Part shown: in pieces, positions 1 through 6,265 of the stretch
Layout of the letters: each line of letters begins with the position of its first letter
Position numbering within the stretch: the first letter of the stretch is position 1
Assembly: GCA_041685555.1 (NCBI GenBank)
Contig: JAWLFN010000138.1
Span: 1-7,367 of the forward strand
DNA: 7,367 bases
Source of the DNA: PWQG01 sp041685555
GTDB taxonomy: Bacteria > Pseudomonadota > Gammaproteobacteria > Pseudomonadales > Pseudohongiellaceae
Direction: 5' to 3'
Made by a program: the position numbers and the translations under genes
The notes under the pieces: generated by a model
Told to the model about the DNA's origin: nothing
Databases searched by the model: none
What the model saw: the letters and a program-made list of their open reading frames with translations, nothing else

Positions 1-2153
1 TGCCACGGCAGCCCGGGCCGAAGGAGTCCGCCATTGCCCTCGAATACCCCCATGCCACCGACCACGTTGTGGAGGAGTTTGTTGCCCCCGCCGAAGGCAG
101 CCGGTGCCACGCTCGAGCCGTAGTACTGCAGGCTGATCCAGCTGGCCACCACCACAGGTGCCGTCATGATCAGCTCGAGTACACCGAACCCTTCGTCCTT
201 ACGCCAGTCGTAGTCGTGAAGAAAGGCGCGGCCTTCCAGGTCGCCGCCGACCGTGCGTGCGCGTGGCGCTGCGATGAACGCGCGACAGCCGGCCAGTGCC
301 CACTCCGGTCGTACTTCCGCCCAGTCGCGGCTGCGGGTCATCACCTGGTTCCCTCGCCCGGCGCCCGGCAGACGGAGGGCGCGCTCCGTGCGTGCCATGG
401 CCCCTGCCTGCGCCAGCCAGTCGGTAACCCTCTCGAGATCCTCTGCGTGGGACGCCGATGGATGATCCGAGGAATATACGGTGACAACATCGGTGGTGGT
501 GTCGTGCAGTGCCCCGAGAAAGAGCGTGTCCCGCGGTATCACTATGCCCCGCGTGGCCAGCTCCTGGCGCACGGTCGGGTCATTGAGCAGCTGTGCCAGG
601 AGTCGCGCATTGACTTCACCGGAATATCCGCCGCAGGCTCCGCAATGAAGCGCGCTGGCATGCGCATTGTTGACGACGCTGGCGCCGTGGCCGGTCAACA
701 ACACGAGCCGCGCAAAGTCACGGGTCAGCGACATGGCCCGCAGGATTTTCTCTGCCGTATCGGCCCGCTGTCCGTCGTCGAGGGCGGGATCGAAACGAGG
801 TGGGGGGTCGGACGGGGAGGCGGATGCCTTCAGGCCCAGGGACTCCCGTACCAGCTTGCCGATATAGACCGGCCCATTGGCTTCCACAAAGGCAAAAGAG
901 GAAACCGCCGCCAGTTTGAAACGGTTCCAGGCACGCACGGCGCGTGCCTTGAATCGCGCGGACAGGTCGGCGTCAGCCGCGTCCGGCGCGGTGGCGCAGG
1001 TGGTCACGTCGGGGCGCAACAGCACGGGCAGGTGCAGCTCGGGCTCATCCGATGCGAAGCGGCGGTGCAGGGTGGCAATACCAAAGAATCCCGCGAATCC
1101 GATGGTCTGGAGGGTCGGGTCTACTGTCTCCAGTGCGCGGCGGAAGACCTCTGAACGGACATCGATGCAGAAGGCGGCCTGGACCGCTGGCCGGTCTGCC
1201 GGTGCGGTTGCCGGGTGTTGCTGCAGCTGACGTGCCAGTGAACGCTGTGATGCGCGCTCCAGGGCATCCTGCAGAATACAGTCGATCACCGACTCGCTGT
1301 CGGGTCTGACGGGCGTGGCGTGCCTGGCCAGAGTGGCTTCCCATCGGGGAGCGATATCCGTGCTGTATTGGTCGTACAGGGCCTCTTCCCACAACAGACG
1401 GATGACAAGGAAGTCGCGTGCAGTGTTATCGGAGCCGCCATACAGCTCGGCCTGCCACAGTCGGTGGCGGGCTGATTGCGACCAGCCCCCCAGGGTCATC
1501 AGCAGCTGGTGGAAATAGGTATCCAGTGCGGCATCAGGCACGCCCAGGCGACGCACGGCACGATCGAGTGCTTCCTCGGGTGTCTCAGGGGCATGGCTGA
1601 CATGCGCAGCGAAGCCCTTGAGGCCGATGATCTCCGGGGTCAGGTCGCGACTGGCAAACGCGCGCCAGGCGGCGTAGGCGCCTCTTCCCCGGGGCGCGGC
1701 CCATAGCGCCTGGCCCTTGTCCAGGTGACCGGCCGCCCAGGCACCGAAGCGCTCGGCCACAAAAGCCGGCCAGTCTGTCGCCGAGGTCTCGGCACAGAGA
1801 TCGGCGATCGTCGGCAGTGCCCGCGGCTCTGGCGGTGAAGCTGCTACAGCCGCTTTCAGGACCTCAACGTTGGCGGGACGGTCTGTCGCGGGGCTGGCCG
1901 CCAGCGCTGCAGCCAGATCCTCTTCGCTGATCACTCCCGAATCGATTCGCGCCTGGTACCAGGCGCGGGGCATGGTCGCCGCCAGTCCGGCCACGCGCGC
2001 CAGGCGCGCGCTGGTAGTGGCCAGATCCAGGTGTGTCTGCCCGAGAAACGGATTCACCGCCACACTGGAATCCAGTGGCCACAGCGGAGGAATGTGGGAC
2101 ACCGCGGCACGGGCGATATCGAGAGAAGCACTCTGCTGGTCTGTCCCTGTCAC
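1..2153 (-). CDS. dabA: DabA, zinc subunit of the DAC inorganic-carbon accumulation complex (DUF2309/UPF0753); C-terminus cut by window edge
   Basis: In characterised systems DabA works with the membrane protein DabB; the pair is thought to hydrate CO2 in an energy-driven, one-way manner so that bicarbonate accumulates in the cytoplasm. I translated the frame by hand: 717 codons without a stop to the window edge. The N-terminus has the family signature IPPLWPLDSSVAVNPFLGQ (about residues 21-39). The beta-carbonic-anhydrase-like zinc site is complete: Cys329 and Asp331 in AFCIDVRSE, His489 in LTGHGAS, and Cys504 in LHCGACGG, with the same C-x-D and H-x14-C spacings as characterised DabA. Other family blocks are IGFAGFFG, DTLFLGALHDTTTD, RSRDWAEVRPEWALAG and GGLLRPGLPWQ at the very edge. 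The start is GTG, overlapping the dabB stop as GTGA, with GGAGGA seven bases upstream. Family members are roughly 800 residues, so I infer that the last 80-100 lie outside. No frameshift was seen. Older annotations may call it hypothetical or UPF0753. Confidence 0.96.
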   Translation of the reverse strand, partial: MTGTDQQSASLDIARAAVSHIPPLWPLDSSVAVNPFLGQTHLDLATTSARLARVAGLAATMPRAWYQARIDSGVISEEDLAAALAASPATDRPANVEVLKAAVAASPPEPRALPTIADLCAETSATDWPAFVAERFGAWAAGHLDKGQALWAAPRGRGAYAAWRAFASRDLTPEIIGLKGFAAHVSHAPETPEEALDRAVRRLGVPDAALDTYFHQLLMTLGGWSQSARHRLWQAELYGGSDNTARDFLVIRLLWEEALYDQYSTDIAPRWEATLARHATPVRPDSESVIDCILQDALERASQRSLARQLQQHPATAPADRPAVQAAFCIDVRSEVFRRALETVDPTLQTIGFAGFFGIATLHRRFASDEPELHLPVLLRPDVTTCATAPDAADADLSARFKARAVRAWNRFKLAAVSSFAFVEANGPVYIGKLVRESLGLKASASPSDPPPRFDPALDDGQRADTAEKILRAMSLTRDFARLVLLTGHGASVVNNAHASALHCGACGGYSGEVNARLLAQLLNDPTVRQELATRGIVIPRDTLFLGALHDTTTDVVTVYSSDHPSASHAEDLERVTDWLAQAGAMARTERALRLPGAGRGNQVMTRSRDWAEVRPEWALAGCRAFIAAPRARTVGGDLEGRAFLHDYDWRKDEGFGVLELIMTAPVVVASWISLQYYGSSVAPAAFGGGNKLLHNVVGGMGVFEGNGGLLRPGLPW

Positions 2154-3730
2154 GATGCAGTCCTCCGGCTGGTGGCACGTTGTCCGCGGATCGCCCAGCC
2201 ATCCAGCAGTCGATCAGATATGGCATTGATGTACAGCCCGTTAGACAGGTGTACGCGCAGTCCGGCAGCCGCGGGGTGGTAGGCCCACAGCGGGAACATC
2301 GCCTGGGCCACGGCGACCAGACCGAAACTCAGGATCATCAGGATGATCAGTGCCCACTCGAGTGATCCGGGCGACGGCGTGGGCGGCAGGGCGTCCTGCG
2401 TCAGCCATTCCGCGCCGCGCTGCAATGCAAAGTAAGCGACCCCGGTGATTACCGAATACAGCGCGGTGCGCCGTGTCAGCATGCGCGGAGCGGTATCCGC
2501 GAATCCCTGGGCCAGCAGGTAGGCTACGCCAAGAATCAGTACCACGCCAAGCGCGAGCGCCTGCGGGGATTTACCCTCGAAACCGAAGGCCGCGCCAATC
2601 AGGCCGTACAGCAGCAGGGCAACCACGAAGGCACGGGCCACGGCGCCGCTGTCAGGAATCGCTACGGGGCCGGGACGACGGTTACGTGTCACCTGTTCGA
2701 CCGCGCCGCCGGCGCTCAGGAAGGCATGGGCCTTGTACAGTGAGTGGGCCACGATGTGCAGCAGCGCGATGGCAAACAGGCCGAGGCCGCATTGCAGGAT
2801 CATGAAGCCCATCTGCGCGATGGTGGACCACGCCAGCGAGGTCTTTACCGCCGACTGTGTGAGCATTACCAGCCCGCCAAACAGTGCCGTAAAGCCGCCA
2901 ATCATCACCAGTACCGCCAGCAGTCCGGGTGCCAGCAGCATGACATCGGCGAGGCGGATCAGCAGGAAACCACCGGCATTGATGACGCCGGCATGCAGCA
3001 GCGCGGATACCGGTGTCGGTGTCTCCATCACCTCGGTCAGCCAGCTGTGGAAGGGAAACTGTGCCGACTGCATGATGGCGGCCAGCATGAGCAGCGCCAC
3101 CGCCCACGGTGCTGATGCCGGGATCACATCGGAGCGCGCGGCCGCGCTGATCGTGGAGATGTCGGTGGTACCAAAGCCGACCGCGAGAAGCAACGCGGCT
3201 GCGGTGATGGCACCATTGCCGACCCACGTGGTCAGCCATTTCTTGCGCGCTGCCCGTTGCGCTTCCAGGCGATGTGGATAGAACAGCAGCAGCCGTTGCA
3301 TGAATATCCCGATGATGATCCAGGCGAGAACGAGTTGTACCAGATTGCCGGCCTGGACCAGCAGCAGAACCGCCGTCAATGTGGCGCATAGCCAACCAGT
3401 GAAAGACGCATGGCGCGGCTCTCCTCTCATATAGGTGCCGGCATAGCGCAGCACCACCCACCCCACGAAGGAAACCAGCAGCAACATGACGGCGCTGACC
3501 GCATCCATGTGTGCAGAGATACCGAATCCAGCGACACCCGCCAGGGCGGTGGTGTAAGGGGCTTCGGTAAACAGCAGGACCGTCAGTGACAATGAGGCCA
3601 CAAGGGCCGCGATGGCCAGAAACTCTGCCACTTTCGAGCCGAGAAGCGCCCGCCGGCCTGTCAGGGCAAATCCCGTAACAGAAGCCAGCAGTAGCAGAGC
3701 CGGCGGTAAATACGGTAGTACGTTATGCAT
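2150..3730 (-). CDS. dabB: DabB, NuoL-like proton-conducting membrane subunit of the DAC complex
   Basis: This 526-residue integral membrane protein belongs to the proton-conducting transporter family (Proton_antipo_M; NuoL/MrpA-like). In DAC it is thought to pass cations, probably protons, and energise DabA. About 13-14 hydrophobic segments are visible. The diagnostic complex I antiporter block is present: QFPFHSWLTEVMETPTPVSA (about 224-243) continuing into LLHAGVINAGG, with the conserved Glu236. TQSAVKTSLAWSTIAQMGF follows, with Lys296, then the amphipathic-helix lysine Lys333 in LYKAHAFLS. I chose the ATG giving MHNVLPYLPP because the hydrophobic family N-terminus starts there. The frame stays open upstream to a TTG at 3883, but those 51 residues are polar and low-complexity. 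The ribosome site before this ATG is weak. It could be misannotated as NADH-quinone oxidoreductase subunit L, but no other nuo or mrp gene is adjacent and dabA overlaps it, so DabB is the better name. Confidence 0.93.
   Translation of the reverse strand: MHNVLPYLPPALLLLASVTGFALTGRRALLGSKVAEFLAIAALVASLSLTVLLFTEAPYTTALAGVAGFGISAHMDAVSAVMLLLVSFVGWVVLRYAGTYMRGEPRHASFTGWLCATLTAVLLLVQAGNLVQLVLAWIIIGIFMQRLLLFYPHRLEAQRAARKKWLTTWVGNGAITAAALLLAVGFGTTDISTISAAARSDVIPASAPWAVALLMLAAIMQSAQFPFHSWLTEVMETPTPVSALLHAGVINAGGFLLIRLADVMLLAPGLLAVLVMIGGFTALFGGLVMLTQSAVKTSLAWSTIAQMGFMILQCGLGLFAIALLHIVAHSLYKAHAFLSAGGAVEQVTRNRRPGPVAIPDSGAVARAFVVALLLYGLIGAAFGFEGKSPQALALGVVLILGVAYLLAQGFADTAPRMLTRRTALYSVITGVAYFALQRGAEWLTQDALPPTPSPGSLEWALIILMILSFGLVAVAQAMFPLWAYHPAAAGLRVHLSNGLYINAISDRLLDGWAIRGQRATSRRTAS
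2161..2166 (-). promoter_or_regulatory. Shine-Dalgarno site of dabA inside the end of dabB
   Basis: On the minus strand this reads GGAGGA, a near-perfect anti-16S match, seven bases before the GTG start of dabA. It lies within the last codons of dabB. Together with the GTGA stop/start overlap it fixes the dabA start and points to translational coupling, which would help keep the two subunits in balance. Confidence 0.8.
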
Positions 3731-3782
3731 TGGGGTCAGGGCCTGTTGTGAATGAAAGGCTACAGGGTGCCCGCAAGATCGG

Positions 3783-3830
3783 GATAAATTAAATGCATTA
3801 TTGTTTATAAATCGTTCGTTTATGGAGAAC
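3783..3830. promoter_or_regulatory. AT-rich palindromic region upstream of dabB, likely promoter/operator
   Basis: This stretch is strikingly AT-rich against GC-rich surroundings and lies 50-100 bases before the dabB ATG, where its promoter would be expected. It contains two 8-bp palindromes, AATGCATT (3792-3799) and TTTATAAA (3804-3811). It also contains a 17-bp inverted repeat, ATAAA-N7-TTTAT (3807-3823). On the minus strand AATAAT and TATAAA are possible -10 elements, but neither has a convincing -35 at the right distance, so I do not assign a start site. DAC operons are often controlled by LysR-type regulators, which bind short interrupted inverted repeats. A role as operator is inference. 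Confidence 0.4.
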
Positions 3831-3850
3831 TTTCGCGATAAGCGCCGATT

Positions 3851-3895
3851 GGCCGCTCCTCCGCTGGAGAGGTTCTTGTGCAATGTGAAGCGGCC
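3851..3895. repeat. Inverted repeat in the dabB / PAL-like intergenic region
   Basis: GGCCGCT (3851-3857) is matched by AGCGGCC (3889-3895), a perfect 7-bp inverted repeat with 31 bases between. A smaller hairpin, CTCC-gct-GGAG (3859-3869), is nested inside. If the dabB transcript starts upstream of this point, the structure would fold in its 5' leader; otherwise it is a DNA-level repeat between divergent genes. GC-rich sequence yields such repeats by chance fairly often. Confidence 0.3.
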
Positions 3896-3905
3896 TGGAC
3901 AACAG

Positions 3906-3950
3906 CATTTGAGTAGAAGCGGAAGGTAGTTTACGCTGGCTTCTCAAATG
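3906..3950 (+). promoter_or_regulatory. Possible promoter of the PAL-like gene enclosed by an inverted repeat
   Basis: CATTTGAG (3906-3913) is perfectly complemented by CTCAAATG (3943-3950). The match continues inward after a three-base bulge: AAGC (3917-3920) pairs with GCTT (3939-3942). This gives 12 pairs around an 18-base loop. The arms overlap a modest sigma70-like promoter: TTGAGT (3909-3914), a 17-base gap, then TACGCT (3932-3937). A start near 3944 would leave a leader of about 37 bases. The repeat is clear in the sequence. The promoter match is only partial, and the operator role is inferred from the overlap. Confidence 0.4.
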
Positions 3951-3980
3951 TTTGTACAGATAACGGAGAGTCTGCTGCTT

Positions 3981-5099
3981 ATGAAGATACATAAAAAATT
4001 ACCAAAGACAGCGCTTTACACGATTACTGCGGCATTTGCTGCGTTTCCCCTGCTGGCATCCGGGCAGCCCAGGACGGCCGGAGTGGACTTCAGCTCCGCG
4101 GAATATCCCCCGACCAATGCGCTGCCCAACCCCTATCTGACTCATGAAGACTGGTTCCGGCTGCCGGGTGAGCGGGAATGGGGTTCCACCAGTGCCATCG
4201 ACATTTCACCCGATGGCCAGTATATCTGGGTGGGCGAGCGCTGCAGCGCCAATATCGCCGGTTGCACCCAGAATCCCGAACTCGACCCGGTCCTCAAGTT
4301 CGACCGTCAGGGCAATCTGGTCGACAGTTTCGGCGCGGGCATGATCGCCTGGCCGCATGGCATCGACGTCGACGATGAAGGCAATGTCTGGATTGCCGAT
4401 GCCCGCGACAATCAGTACGGTGACAATCCGCCGGACCAAGTGATCGGGCACCAGGTGCACAAGTTCAGTTCGGATGGGGAGCACCTGATGGCGCTCGGTG
4501 TCCCCGGCTCCTCCGACGTGCCGGGTGAGCTGAGCGAACCCAATGACGTCATTGTGGGGCCCGACGGCAACATCTATGTCGGCGAGGGGCATTCCAACTC
4601 TGAAGATACCCCCAGCCGCGTGATCGTGTACAACAGTGAGGGAGAGTACCTGCGACACTTCGGTGAGTACGGCAGTGAGCCCGGACAGTTCATTCAGCCT
4701 CATTCGCTGCAGTTCGATTCCCAGGGTCGGCTTTTTGTCGCCGATCGCAGCAATGAACGCATCCAGATTTTCAATACGGACGGTGAGTTGCTGGATATCT
4801 GGTACCAGTTCAGCCGCATCAGCGGTCTCTACATCGACGACAACGACACGTTGTACGCGGCGGATTCCGAGTCCGGTTCCGTGGCTCCTGACAATGTGGC
4901 CTGGATGCGCGGTATCCGCGTTGGCAGTGCACGGACGGGGGAAGTCCACTATCTGATCCCGGACCCGCGCCCCGACTGTTCGGGAACCTGCGCCGCGGAG
5001 GGAGTGGTCGCTGATGGTGAAGGCATTGTCTATGGCGCGGAAGTCGGACCCGAGGGTGAGGTGCGGCGCTATACGCCCCGTTTTCTCGACCTCCGTTGA
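3981..5099 (+). CDS. Exported NHL-repeat beta-propeller, peptidyl-alpha-hydroxyglycine amidating lyase-like (PAL-like) family
   Basis: This is a 372-residue secreted protein. Residues 1-28 form a signal peptide: basic MKIHKK, a hydrophobic core, and an ASG cleavage site before Gln29. The rest is a run of NHL propeller blades, recognisable by repeated D-x-G-N-hydrophobic-V-A-D patterns such as DDEGNVWIADA (131-141), GPDGNIYVGEGH (193-204), DSQGRLFVADR (246-256) and DDNDTLYAADSES (286-298). Order and motifs fit the bacterial PAL-like family. Compared with animal PAL from memory, His126 (PHGIDVD), His241 (PHSLQFD), Arg87 and Arg256 match active-site residues. The third zinc histidine is Glu340 and the catalytic tyrosine position is His204. 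Lyase activity is therefore not assured and the bacterial substrate is unknown to me. Cys88/Cys95 and Cys333/Cys337 could form periplasmic disulfides. I chose this ATG over one 33 bases upstream because the signal peptide starts here and GGAGAG precedes it. The gene is divergent from dabB. Confidence 0.85.
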   Translation: MKIHKKLPKTALYTITAAFAAFPLLASGQPRTAGVDFSSAEYPPTNALPNPYLTHEDWFRLPGEREWGSTSAIDISPDGQYIWVGERCSANIAGCTQNPELDPVLKFDRQGNLVDSFGAGMIAWPHGIDVDDEGNVWIADARDNQYGDNPPDQVIGHQVHKFSSDGEHLMALGVPGSSDVPGELSEPNDVIVGPDGNIYVGEGHSNSEDTPSRVIVYNSEGEYLRHFGEYGSEPGQFIQPHSLQFDSQGRLFVADRSNERIQIFNTDGELLDIWYQFSRISGLYIDDNDTLYAADSESGSVAPDNVAWMRGIRVGSARTGEVHYLIPDPRPDCSGTCAAEGVVADGEGIVYGAEVGPEGEVRRYTPRFLDLR

Positions 5100-5159
5100 A
5101 CTGACACGCCGGTTCAGTGAGTCTCGCCGGGTTCTCTGAACGGAATCCGGTGTTATCCG

Positions 5160-5201
5160 GACCGCGTCATGTGGGTGGTGGCACCACCGCATGACGCGGT
5201 C
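5160..5201. terminator. Strong hairpin after the PAL-like gene, terminator-like but lacking a T tract
   Basis: GACCGCGTCATG (5160-5171) and CATGACGCGGTC (5190-5201) are perfect 12-bp complements. An inner stem, GGTGGT (5174-5179) with ACCACC (5183-5188), closes on GGC, leaving a small 2/1 internal bulge. It sits 60 bases after the stop and ends 41 bases before the next ATG. The downstream bases are C- and T-rich but there is no run of T, so it is not a textbook intrinsic terminator. It could terminate with help, protect the 3' end of the upstream mRNA, or act as leader structure for the transporter gene. A weaker bulged stem, CCG-TTCAG with CTGAACGG, lies between about 5109 and 5145. Confidence 0.6.
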
Positions 5202-5242
5202 TGCTTCCCTCCACCTTGCAGCGAGCGCTGCGGTACTCGAAA

Positions 5243-6151
5243 ATGTCTGTAACAGGCGTGAGTACAGCTCTGGTGGCATTGGCGGCCCTGTGCTGGGGTC
5301 TGTCAGGCGGGATCGCCGGTATACTGATGGCCGACGGTTGGGATGCCGCCGTCGTTTCGTTCTATCGGGGTGCCATCGGCCTGTTGTTCGTGATTGCCTG
5401 GCTGGCGCTGCGCCCGCGAGACAGCGGATTGCTCAGTCACCGATTGTGGTTCTGGTCGGCGATCGCCGGTATCGGCGTGGCCGGCAACTTTACGTTCTAC
5501 TTCGTGAGCATCGACAAGGGCAGTGTGGCAGTGGCGGCAACGCTGATGTACTGCGCACCGGTATTCGTCTATCTCGTGTCGTTCGCTCTCAGGCTTGAGC
5601 GCCCCACGCCTCTGAAGTGGGCGGCGATCGCTGTGGTGATGCTTGGCATACTGCTGCTTACCCGGATTTACGAGGTCGGGGCGGACAGTGTGACTGTGAT
5701 CAGTGTCGGTGCCGGGCTGCTTTCCGGGCTGTCCTACGCGATATTCATTTTCGGTTTCAAATACGCAGCGCCGCACGGCAGTCCGCAGGCGATTCTGGTA
5801 ATCGCTTTCGCGGTGCTGGTCGCCATCCTCATCTGGCCGAGCGATGCCGACCAGACACTGGCCGCGCTGGGTACCTCCGAATGGCCATTGTTTGTGGCGC
5901 TGGGCGTGCTCGGGGCGGGCATCTCGTTCATTCTGTATATCGCCGGTCTCAATTATACCGCCCCGGCGGTGGCCTCGATCGTGGCAATGGTTGAGCCGGT
6001 GACCGCATCGCTGTTCGGTGCCCTGTTGTTGGATGAGCGTCTGGTTGGAATGCAGGTTTTCGGCATGGCATTGATACTGAGCTCAGTGACTGCACTGAGT
6101 GTGTATTCGGATACCGGCCGGGTAACGCGCGACTCAGGCACTGTACGGTGA
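5243..6151 (+). CDS. EamA/DMT-family transporter, ten transmembrane helices
   Basis: This 302-residue inner-membrane protein belongs to the drug/metabolite transporter superfamily, whose members mostly export amino acids, nucleotides or other small metabolites. Two EamA repeats are visible, roughly residues 8-138 and 150-288, with about ten hydrophobic helices. Repeat one begins ALVALAALCWGLSGGIAG and includes the typical SFYRGAIGLLFV. Repeat two ends with the hallmark block AMVEPVTASLFGALLLDERL followed by a final helix and a short polar tail. The length is normal for the family. The ATG at 5243 puts the first helix close to the N-terminus; an in-frame TTG at 5216 would add nine residues. 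Neither has a clear ribosome site. The substrate cannot be read from sequence, and no neighbouring biosynthetic gene gives a clue. A hairpin upstream and a 114-base gap downstream suggest its own transcript. Confidence 0.9.
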   Translation: MSVTGVSTALVALAALCWGLSGGIAGILMADGWDAAVVSFYRGAIGLLFVIAWLALRPRDSGLLSHRLWFWSAIAGIGVAGNFTFYFVSIDKGSVAVAATLMYCAPVFVYLVSFALRLERPTPLKWAAIAVVMLGILLLTRIYEVGADSVTVISVGAGLLSGLSYAIFIFGFKYAAPHGSPQAILVIAFAVLVAILIWPSDADQTLAALGTSEWPLFVALGVLGAGISFILYIAGLNYTAPAVASIVAMVEPVTASLFGALLLDERLVGMQVFGMALILSSVTALSVYSDTGRVTRDSGTVR

Positions 6152-6213
6152 AGTCCGGGCCTCTCGTGGAGAACTTGAAAGGGGGCCTTAAAGCAATGAC
6201 ACTGAAAGTCAGA

Positions 6214-6233
6214 CGCGGCCATTTCATGCCGCG
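6214..6233. other. Small hairpin between transporter and bax
   Basis: CGCGGC (6214-6219) pairs with GCCGCG (6228-6233) around an eight-base loop, with possible extra AT pairs inside. It lies in the 114-base gap between the transporter stop and the bax start and ends 32 bases before the bax ATG. No T run follows. It may end the transporter transcript or lie in the bax leader. A TTGAAA at 6175-6180 is a possible -35, but no good -10 accompanies it. Confidence 0.25.
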
Positions 6234-6265
6234 CAATAAAGAGGAACTTTCAAGGTCGTTATCCG

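Noticed and set aside
69..1154. A 361-codon plus-strand open frame across the left end
   Set aside because: It is antisense to dabA, whose family motifs and zinc ligands are unmistakable. The product is rich in Arg, Gly and Cys with no recognisable domain, typical of a shadow frame in GC-rich DNA.
2682..3461. A 259-codon minus-strand frame within dabB
   Set aside because: It is a +1/-1 shadow of dabB, lacks transmembrane character and is rich in Arg and His. dabB itself is intact in its own frame, so this is not a frameshift remnant.
2150..3730. dabB as a complex I (nuoL) or Mrp antiporter subunit
   Set aside because: The fold is shared, but there are no other nuo or mrp genes nearby, the protein is shorter than typical NuoL, and the overlapping downstream gene is dabA.
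4206..5279. A 357-codon minus-strand open frame
   Set aside because: It lies almost wholly antisense to the PAL-like gene and crosses the intergenic hairpin. The plus strand has a signal peptide and clear propeller blades; the minus product has no recognisable features.
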